NCBI RefSeq assembly: GCF_003725735.1
Contig: NZ_RJTM01000169.1
Location: 1-40,381 of the forward strand
Origin: Sinomicrobium pectinilyticum
GTDB taxonomy: Bacteria; Bacteroidota; Bacteroidia; Flavobacteriales; Flavobacteriaceae
Direction of reading: 5' to 3'
Length of the DNA stretch: 40,381 nt
The notes under the pieces: generated by a model
What the model was told of the DNA's origin: nothing
The model's database searches: none
The model's input: only the letters and a program-made list of their open reading frames with translations
Program-made: the position numbers and the translations under genes
Shown here: positions 15,463-22,221 of the stretch, piece after piece
Layout: every line of letters begins with the position of its first letter
Numbering within the stretch: position 1 is the first letter of the stretch

Positions 15463-16572
15463 CTACATCTCGAAAAGCTCGGCCAGTTTGGTGTCCAGGG
15501 CTTCTCCACGAAGGTCTTTAGCTATTATTTTTCCTTCTTCATCCAGTATAAAGGTTGCAGGTATGGCTTTTACATTATAAAGCTGTGCAATGGGGTCCTG
15601 CCAGAATTTAAGATTGGAAACATGGTGCCATGGAAGCTGGTCCTCGGCGATGGCCTTTTCCCAGTCTTCTTTCTTTCTGTCTAGGGAAACCCCGATGATA
15701 CTCAGGCCCTGGTCCTTGTATTTTTCATAGAGTTTAACCACGTGAGGGTTTTCAGCCCTGCAGGGCTTGCACCAGGCCGCCCAGAAATCGATAATGGTAA
15801 TTTTCCCCTGGGCATCTTTAAGCGCAAGCATCTCTCCTTCGGGAGTCGGTGCGGAAAATTCAGGAGCTACGGAACCTATTGAGACTTTGGTGAGGCTTTC
15901 TATCTGGGTAGCTACCTTTTGTGCAACCGCGGTTTTTTGTATGTCTTCAGACAGGGAAGAAAGTAATTCCTTGATCTCTTCGGGAGTCTGAGAACGGGAC
16001 ATCAGCATCTTTTCCAGTACAAGTGCAGAGATGTAGGAATTGGAATGTTCTTCAACGAATTTTACTTCGTATTCTTTTGCTTCCTCCTGTATATCAGCAT
16101 AGGTATCCTGAAGGGTTGCAATGGTCACGGTATCCCTTTCCTGGGAGGCTTTCATCATTTGCTGGCGGAGAGCATTGATTCTTTCACCTATACCGCGCGT
16201 GCCGGAAATAAACTCATAGAAATCATCGTTAGACGGAGACCCTCCCATTTTTGAAAAGTTAATACTGTCTTTGTACGCTTCTATTTCAATATCTCCGTTT
16301 TCTACGATAACAGGAATGTTTCCTACCTGGTCTATAAGAATAAAATGTATCTCCGGAGTATCTGCTTTTCCGGAAAAGGTAAATTCCCCGCTTTGTACTT
16401 TTGTGGAATCCACATCCACCGGCTGATTGTTTTCATCTGCTTTTTTCATGAACACCTGTTTGCCGTCTTCCACACCGTCTATTTTAACGGTAATCGTGTA
16501 GCTGTCCTTGTTCTGTTTTCCACAGGAAGCAACAATAAGCGCCATAAAAAATAATACGCCGATCTTTTTCAT
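15463..16572 (-). CDS. TlpA-like thioredoxin-family lipoprotein with DUF4369-type N-terminal domain
   Basis: A 369-residue lipoprotein (VASCGKQ, Cys17). The N-terminal 100 residues look like the DUF4369 domain common in Bacteroidota, followed by a helical linker. From about 235 there is a thioredoxin/AhpC-TSA fold with the redox motif WCKPC (Cys268, Cys271) and a cis-Pro segment in VKAIPATFIL. It is expected to work in the periplasm as a thiol-disulfide oxidoreductase. It converges with lutC and has its own promoter, so it is probably not part of fucose metabolism. Confidence 0.88.
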   Translation of the reverse strand: MKKIGVLFFMALIVASCGKQNKDSYTITVKIDGVEDGKQVFMKKADENNQPVDVDSTKVQSGEFTFSGKADTPEIHFILIDQVGNIPVIVENGDIEIEAYKDSINFSKMGGSPSNDDFYEFISGTRGIGERINALRQQMMKASQERDTVTIATLQDTYADIQEEAKEYEVKFVEEHSNSYISALVLEKMLMSRSQTPEEIKELLSSLSEDIQKTAVAQKVATQIESLTKVSIGSVAPEFSAPTPEGEMLALKDAQGKITIIDFWAAWCKPCRAENPHVVKLYEKYKDQGLSIIGVSLDRKKEDWEKAIAEDQLPWHHVSNLKFWQDPIAQLYNVKAIPATFILDEEGKIIAKDLRGEALDTKLAELFEM

Positions 16573-16600
16573 TAATCTGTAATTTTAAAAGGTTTATGTG

Positions 16601-16608
16601 CAAAGTTA
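16601..16608 (-). promoter_or_regulatory. Candidate -7 promoter element of the TlpA-like gene
   Basis: TAACTTTG on the minus strand fits TAnnTTTG exactly and lies 28 bp upstream of the ATG. The -33 TTG is not at ideal spacing, with GTT at 18 bases. Confidence 0.4.
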
Positions 16609-16666
16609 AACTTTCCGGTCACAAAACGGTGATGTTTAGGATAAAATTAAGTAAACAGCGGGAAGA

Positions 16667-16696
16667 TTAGTAATTAAAACGGAAGGGATACTTTTG
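16667..16696 (+). promoter_or_regulatory. Candidate promoter of the LysR-type regulator gene
   Basis: TTA (16667-16669), 19 bases, then a perfect TAnnTTTG as TACTTTTG (16689-16696). The -7 element covers a possible upstream TTG start at 16694. This supports translation from the ATG at 16769 instead. Confidence 0.5.
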
Positions 16697-16768
16697 CTTA
16701 TGACAGTATATTCACGGGCCCGGACCGAAAAGCTCAGGGAAACGGATTTTAATTTATACTTTTACATT

Positions 16769-17665
16769 ATGCTCGATTTTCGCTTAAAAGTTTTTCATGC
16801 GGTCGCCAAAAGACTCAATTTTACCCGGGCTGCCGGTGAACTGTACATTTCGCAACCGGCGGTTACAAAACACATAAAGGCATTGGAAAGGGAATACGGC
16901 ATTCAGTTGTTCGACCGGAACGGTACCAGGATACAACTGACCTATGCGGGGGAATTGCTGTTACGGAGCACAGAGCAGATCTTTGAAATCTACCGTAAGC
17001 TGGAGACCGACCTGCACGCTTTGTCCGGGAAACATGCCGGTAAATTGCGTATCGGTGCCAGCACTACTATAGCCAATTATATCCTGCCGCGGGTATTGCC
17101 GGGGTTCCGGTCGGCATATCCGGATGTGGATATCGAACTTCTCACGGGCAATACGGAACAGGTTGAAAAATTTTTGAGGAATAAAGAAGCAGACCTGGGA
17201 ATAACAGAAGGCTTTTCCAAACTTCCCGTATTGAAATACATCCCTTTTATCAAAGATGAAATTGTACTGGCAGGTTCTGCGGGTCATCCGGTTACCGGCA
17301 AAGGGACAATCGACCTGGAAGAGCTGAAAGAATTGCCATTGCTGCTGCGTGAGCCGGGATCGGGAACCCTCGAGGTCATAGCCCATGCCCTCGGGGAAGC
17401 CCGGGTAAAAATTTCCGATCTCAACCTGGTGATGCAGCTGAGCAGTAGCGAAAGCATCAAGGAATACCTGCTGCATTCCGATTGCCTCGCATTTCTCTCC
17501 GTATATATTATTCTACATGAACTGCGGAACAATACCTGTAGTATCATCGATGTAAAAGGATTGGAAATAGAACGGTACTTTTACTTTGTCCGGCTGCAGG
17601 GACAAACCGATGTCCTTTCCGGTCTTTTTATGGATTTTGCCTTACGTTATAACTACAGGTTATAG
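16769..17665 (+). CDS. LysR-family transcriptional regulator, paired with the YeiH-type transporter
   Basis: A 298-residue LysR protein. The winged HTH is at 1-60 (LKVFHAVAKRLNFTRAAGELYISQPAVTKHIKALE) and an effector-binding domain spans about 90-290. A longer frame opens at TTG 16694, but that codon lies inside the predicted promoter. The ATG at 16769 puts the HTH at the usual N-terminal position. The next gene, 68 bp downstream on the same strand, encodes a YeiH-family transporter. LysR-YeiH pairs are common (for example yeiE-yeiH in enterobacteria), so it likely controls that gene. The ligand is unknown; sulfur compounds are a guess from relatives. Confidence 0.9.
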   Translation: MLDFRLKVFHAVAKRLNFTRAAGELYISQPAVTKHIKALEREYGIQLFDRNGTRIQLTYAGELLLRSTEQIFEIYRKLETDLHALSGKHAGKLRIGASTTIANYILPRVLPGFRSAYPDVDIELLTGNTEQVEKFLRNKEADLGITEGFSKLPVLKYIPFIKDEIVLAGSAGHPVTGKGTIDLEELKELPLLLREPGSGTLEVIAHALGEARVKISDLNLVMQLSSSESIKEYLLHSDCLAFLSVYIILHELRNNTCSIIDVKGLEIERYFYFVRLQGQTDVLSGLFMDFALRYNYRL

Positions 17666-17733
17666 AAGATAGCCATTAGTGATTTCCGGAACTTCTGTAT
17701 TATGAGCAATTTTGCAGGGTAAAATTATTCGTT

Positions 17734-18726
17734 ATGTACAGGAAATCAAGAAATGGGATGGCTTACTTTGGTGACCATGCAAAGAAGGTTTTGGACAGGA
17801 ACGTGAGCCTTCGTGAAATTATTTTCATTACGTTGGTTATACTTTGTCTGTCTTCCGTAATCTCTCCTCTTGTTGCTCTTCTCCTTGGGATCATGACAGC
17901 CTGGTTTACGGGACATCCGTATATGCATTTGAACAGCAAAGCCTCCCATTTTTTATTACAGGTATCCGTTGTGGGGCTCGGTTTTGGGATGCAGGCAAAC
18001 AGTGCTTTAAAAGCGGGGAAAGAAGGGCTACTGCTTACCATATTATCTATTTCCGGAACACTGGTGCTCGGTTTTGTATTATGCCGGTTACTGAAAATCG
18101 AAAGGAAAACAGCATATCTCGTGGCGATAGGTACTGCCATATGCGGGGGAAGTGCTATAGCAGCCGTAGCCCCGGTAATACAGGCTGGGGAAAAACAAAT
18201 ATCCGTGGCACTCGGGGTGGTGTTTATTCTGAATTCCGTGGCCTTGTTCGCTTTTCCGGCCATGGGGCATTTGCTGGGGTTGTCACAGGATTCATTTGGT
18301 CTCTGGAGTGCCGTTGCCATTCACGATACCAGTTCTGTGGTAGGTGCGGCTGCGAAATACGGAGCCCCGGCACTTGAAGTGGCCACTACCGTAAAACTGG
18401 CCAGGGCCTTATGGATAGTTCCGGTCGCCCTGCTTTCGTCCGTAGCCTTCGGGACGGGTAAAAGAAAAATCCGGATACCTTATTTTATAGGATTGTTTGT
18501 ACTGGCCATGCTGCTGAACACTTACATCCCGTTTGTACAACATATAAGTCCCTATATCGTAAATATTTCCAGATCCGTGCTGACCCTTACCTTATTTCTG
18601 GTCGGATGCGGACTTAGCAGAAAAGTAGTGGGTACCGTAGGTGTTAAACTGTTTGTTATGGGATGCATACTCTGGCTTGTCATTTCGGCCTGTGCCCTTT
18701 TCGGCATTACTTCGTTTGGAAATTAG
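17734..18726 (+). CDS. YeiH-family (UPF0324) putative sulfate/anion exporter, membrane protein
   Basis: A 330-residue polytopic protein with about ten hydrophobic segments. It has the family stretches VVGLGFGMQANSALKAGKEG near 80, GTAICGGSAIAAVAPVI near 140, and AIHDTSSVVGAAAKYG near 200. Family members are annotated as putative sulfate exporters, and their transported substrate is still poorly defined. The upstream LysR gene is the expected partner. It has an ATG start and is followed by a 261-bp gap with a weak CAGGT/ACCTG stem. Confidence 0.85.
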   Translation: MYRKSRNGMAYFGDHAKKVLDRNVSLREIIFITLVILCLSSVISPLVALLLGIMTAWFTGHPYMHLNSKASHFLLQVSVVGLGFGMQANSALKAGKEGLLLTILSISGTLVLGFVLCRLLKIERKTAYLVAIGTAICGGSAIAAVAPVIQAGEKQISVALGVVFILNSVALFAFPAMGHLLGLSQDSFGLWSAVAIHDTSSVVGAAAKYGAPALEVATTVKLARALWIVPVALLSSVAFGTGKRKIRIPYFIGLFVLAMLLNTYIPFVQHISPYIVNISRSVLTLTLFLVGCGLSRKVVGTVGVKLFVMGCILWLVISACALFGITSFGN

Positions 18727-18987
18727 CCCGACAGGTTTCATAACGGGTTTATACCTGCCTTAGGTAGAAAGATCAAGAGACGGAAGGGACCGGGGAGTAT
18801 GACGTATGAATGACGTAGTGAAAACTACGGAGAGAAGTAAACAAGACGTGCATGGAAGTATGTTAATAATAAAGCATTGATTGTATTTTTGGTAGAATAA
18901 ATACTTTAAAAATGATGTATCGGTATTAAAATGGTCTTTTTGATGCGATATTTCGTTTTAATTATTAACCTCGTAAAATAATATGTT

Positions 18988-21048
18988 ATGTTCCCGATTT
19001 TATCTCTCCGAATATGCAGACCCGTATTTAAACTGCTGTTTTTTGTAGTGTGCCTGGCCTGGAATATGCCTTTAACACACGCACAATCCTGCTGGCTTGA
19101 AGTAAACGGCAAACAGATTGTCAATACAACTACCGGGCAGAACGTGATATTACGTTCTGTAGGCCTGGGAAACTGGGCTTTACAGGAAGGTTATATGCTA
19201 CACCCGCAAAATTGCCAGGGTTGTCCGCCCGGGCCACAATGGCAGATGAAAAAGATATATTACGACGAAGGTCAGACCCCCGGGCAGGTAGAGGACTTTT
19301 ACCGGCAATGGCGGGATAATTTCATAACCAAAGCCGATATAGATTACATTGCATCCCTGGGCTTTAACAGTGTACGTCTTCCCATGCATTACGAACTGTT
19401 TCTCAGTTCCGCACAGCGAGCTATCCGGAACAATGTGATAAATAATATCAATTTTGGTCACGATATATACAAGGATTCCCTCCGGTCGTGGTACGACAAT
19501 AATCAGCTTTTTAACGATCCGGGGCTGGAAGGGTTCCGTATGATAGACAACCTCCTGAGCTGGTGCAAGGACAACGGGATGTACATTATACTCGATTTGC
19601 ATGCTGCTCCCGGCGGACAGGGAGCGGACAAGAATATCGCAGATATATTTCATGACAATAATCTTTGGTTATATCCCGTATTTCAGGATGTAACAGACCG
19701 TCTCTGGGACCGGATATCGCAACGGTATCTTAACGAACCGGCCATTGCTTTTTACGATCTTATCAATGAGCCTAACCAGGTTCCCGGTGGAGGGCAGGCC
19801 ATACATGCGTTGCTGCAGCGCCTTATCACTACGGTGCGGAATAATGGTGACAACCATATGATTATGGTAGAAGGGAACGGCTGGGGAAATAACTACGATT
19901 ACCTGGAACCTTTTACGTTTTCTCCCAACTGGGGATTGGTATACAATGCCCACAGGTATTGGATAGATGAGGCAGACGACTGGGTGGCCGATCCTAATCC
20001 TAATCAGATCAACCGTATGGCAAACCTGGTAAACTTCAGGAATACCCACAATGTCCCGGTATGGGTGGGGGAGACAGGAGAGAATAATAACCAGTGGTTA
20101 CGGCAGAATATAGAAAAACTCGATGCGGAAGGAATAGGCTGGTGCCACTGGACGTATAAACGATTTGACGTTGCCGAAAACGCGGCTCTTATGCGGATAG
20201 GGGGGAATTATCCGACTGACGGGGCATCGGTTATGGCCGGTGTGCTGGAAAGTATAAAGTTCGAAAACTGTATTCCCAATACCAATACCATTGCTGCCGT
20301 GACACAGGACCTGCCCGCTCCGGGCACAAGTATCTGCGGTCCCGGGAATTCCCCGGAACTACCTGTCGGACAAGTCGTATGGTTAAGGGGCAATAACGGC
20401 AAATATGTGAGTTCGGAGAACGGCCAGTCCGCCATGATGTGCAACCGCGATTCGGCCGGGGATTGGGAAGTATTTACCCTGGTAGGGACTGCCGATGGTA
20501 AAGTAGCCCTTAGGGGGAGCAATAACCAGTATGTGAGCTCGGAGAACGGGGAATCGCCTATGTTATGCAATCGCACGTCCATAGGGGGATGGGAGGCTTT
20601 CGAATGGCTCCCCCAACCGGACGGTACTGTAGCCTTACGCGGTTTTAACGGGATGTATGTGAGTTCGGAGAATGGTGAAGATCCGATGTTATGCAACCGC
20701 CCTTCGGTTGGCGCGTGGGAAAAGTTTGAATTCGGCCTTGTCTCATCCGGTACGGAAGGCATGGGAATACTTATCGAGGCCAATCCTGAAAATACCCGTG
20801 AGTTGCTGCTGAAAGTTTACCCCAATCCGGTGGCGGACGGAAGCCTGTTTATCGGTATGGAAAAAGAGCACGAAGATATTACCGCAAGCCTCTTCACCAT
20901 AGAAGGCCGGCAGGTAATGACCCGGAAACTCCGCGGGGACACTTCAGATATGAAATTGCAGTTGCCGGGTACAGTCCGGAAAGGGATATACATACTAAAA
21001 CTGAATACTGCCAGCGGAAATTTTTCCAGAAAAATAATGGTACAGTGA
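18988..21048 (+). CDS. Secreted GH5 glucanase with fascin-like beta-trefoil and T9SS sorting tail
   Basis: A 686-residue enzyme. The signal peptide ends near THAQ-SCW (about residue 33). The GH5 barrel covers about 35-440. The acid/base is Glu261 (DLINEPNQ) and the nucleophile Glu362 (WVGETGEN). A short linker is followed by three 42-residue repeats (about 464-590), each with YVSSENG...CNR and a WE(V/A/K)F motif, making one fascin-like beta-trefoil that probably binds carbohydrate. The last 75 residues (VYPNPVADG...GIYILKL) are a type IX secretion sorting domain, so it is exported to the cell surface or medium. The likely substrate is a beta-glucan, judged from the neighbouring GH30 gene. The GH5 subfamily cannot be fixed by eye. 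Confidence 0.9.
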   Translation: MFPILSLRICRPVFKLLFFVVCLAWNMPLTHAQSCWLEVNGKQIVNTTTGQNVILRSVGLGNWALQEGYMLHPQNCQGCPPGPQWQMKKIYYDEGQTPGQVEDFYRQWRDNFITKADIDYIASLGFNSVRLPMHYELFLSSAQRAIRNNVINNINFGHDIYKDSLRSWYDNNQLFNDPGLEGFRMIDNLLSWCKDNGMYIILDLHAAPGGQGADKNIADIFHDNNLWLYPVFQDVTDRLWDRISQRYLNEPAIAFYDLINEPNQVPGGGQAIHALLQRLITTVRNNGDNHMIMVEGNGWGNNYDYLEPFTFSPNWGLVYNAHRYWIDEADDWVADPNPNQINRMANLVNFRNTHNVPVWVGETGENNNQWLRQNIEKLDAEGIGWCHWTYKRFDVAENAALMRIGGNYPTDGASVMAGVLESIKFENCIPNTNTIAAVTQDLPAPGTSICGPGNSPELPVGQVVWLRGNNGKYVSSENGQSAMMCNRDSAGDWEVFTLVGTADGKVALRGSNNQYVSSENGESPMLCNRTSIGGWEAFEWLPQPDGTVALRGFNGMYVSSENGEDPMLCNRPSVGAWEKFEFGLVSSGTEGMGILIEANPENTRELLLKVYPNPVADGSLFIGMEKEHEDITASLFTIEGRQVMTRKLRGDTSDMKLQLPGTVRKGIYILKLNTASGNFSRKIMVQ
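20377..20757 (+). repeat. Three tandem 126-bp repeats encoding the beta-trefoil of the GH5 enzyme
   Basis: Repeat units begin near 20377, 20503 and 20629 (126-bp period, 42 codons). Each encodes LRG-x-N-(x)n-YVSSENG, then a Met-rich CNR and a W-E-x-F motif. The DNA is also similar between copies (a shared tatgtgag-like core), which suggests fairly recent internal duplication or strong constraint. Confidence 0.85.
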
Positions 21049-21351
21049 TCAAGTGACAGGATACACTCTATAAAAAGGGGACATCGGAATGGTTACGAAG
21101 GATAATTTCCCCGTCATAATGATCTTCTTCACTCGATTACGTAAAGAAGGTCCGACAGGTTGTTAGAAGATGCTTCGGGCAACCATTCGGAGATATCCCG
21201 GATGATATCCGAAAGCCATTCCGAAAATTTACAGGTAAGTTTGTCTTGAAATGCTCTCTTTTTATACCTTCGTTTGCAGGAGATGGATTATATTAGCCAT
21301 TGTTCGCGGGCCATTCCGGGAACAGTGAAACCAGATCAAAATAATAAAATT
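21049..21351 (+). other. 303-bp intergenic region before the esterase gene
   Basis: No gene is seen. It contains a partly paired stem built on two GATATC copies (about 21186-21213), an AAGAAG/CTTCTT pair near 21120-21150, and the candidate esterase promoter at its right end. Confidence 0.5.
21246..21276 (+). promoter_or_regulatory. Candidate promoter of the esterase gene
   Basis: TTG (21246-21248), a 20-base spacer, then TTCGTTTG (21269-21276), one mismatch from TAnnTTTG. The leader to ATG 21352 would be about 70 bases. It overlaps a possible upstream start at 21274, which argues against that start. Confidence 0.4.
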
Positions 21352-22203
21352 ATGAAAAATATCCTGCCGGGTCGTTTGTTCCTGAATACCTGTTTTATCT
21401 TACTGTCCGTTTTGGCCGGATTTTCGGCGATTGGCCAGACAACATATAAGACGGAACCCGACGTACATTATTATCAGGATTCCCCCATAGCTGAAGATGC
21501 CTATGTCCGGGAGATGTGCAAACTGGATGTGTATTATCCTGAAAACGAGAAGAATTTCCCAACGGTGATATGGTTTCATGGTGGCGGGCTTACAGGGGGA
21601 AGCAAAGAGATCCCGGAAGACCTGAAAAATAATGGTTTTGCTGTTATCGGTGCTGGATACAGGCTCTCGCCTAAAGTAAAGTCCGTACAATGTATCGAAG
21701 ATGCCGCTGCTGCAATTGCCTGGGTTTTTAAACATATAGAAACATATGGAGGTGATCCGGGCCTTATTTTTGTTTCCGGGCATTCCGCCGGGGGATATCT
21801 GGCCATGATGACCGCCCTGGATAAACAGTATCTGGAGGTTCATGGCGTAAATGCCGACAGTATTGCGGGGATTATCCCTTTCAGCGGGCATGCCATTACA
21901 CATTTCAATATCCGTAAGGAAAACGGTATTAAAGATGTGCAGGCCGTAGTAGACCGTTTTGCCCCGTTATGGCATGTACGTCCCGAGGCCCCTCCCATGC
22001 TCCTGATCACCGGGGACCGGGAAATGGAAATGCTGGGAAGATATGAAGAGAATGCCTATCTGCTTCGGATGATGAAACTTGCGGGGCATAAGGAAACAGA
22101 ACTTTATGAACTGGAAGGCTACGGACATAATATGGTAAAACCCGCCCTGCCTTTGCTGATCCGCGAAGTATCCGAACGAACGGCCGAAATAAAAAGGGAA
22201 TAG
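21352..22203 (+). CDS. Secreted alpha/beta-hydrolase (esterase/lipase-like, BD-FAE/carboxylesterase type)
   Basis: A 283-residue alpha/beta hydrolase. Using ATG 21352 gives a clear signal peptide (MKNILPGRLFLN... to about IGQ). The oxyanion motif HGGGLTGGS lies near 82, and the nucleophile Ser is in SGHSAGGYLA near 142. Asp is in LLITGDREME and His in GYGHNMVKP near the C terminus, so the triad is complete. Enzymes of this type remove acetyl or aryl esters from polysaccharides. It lies between the GH5 gene and the regulator, suggesting it trims ester groups from the same polymer. The substrate is not known. Confidence 0.85.
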   Translation: MKNILPGRLFLNTCFILLSVLAGFSAIGQTTYKTEPDVHYYQDSPIAEDAYVREMCKLDVYYPENEKNFPTVIWFHGGGLTGGSKEIPEDLKNNGFAVIGAGYRLSPKVKSVQCIEDAAAAIAWVFKHIETYGGDPGLIFVSGHSAGGYLAMMTALDKQYLEVHGVNADSIAGIIPFSGHAITHFNIRKENGIKDVQAVVDRFAPLWHVRPEAPPMLLITGDREMEMLGRYEENAYLLRMMKLAGHKETELYELEGYGHNMVKPALPLLIREVSERTAEIKRE

Positions 22204-22221
22204 GAAAACATATGTCCCCGG

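Noticed and set aside
20377-20757. CRISPR-like or mobile repeat array
   Set aside because: The 126-bp repeats are in frame inside the GH5 gene and encode a protein domain, with no spacers.
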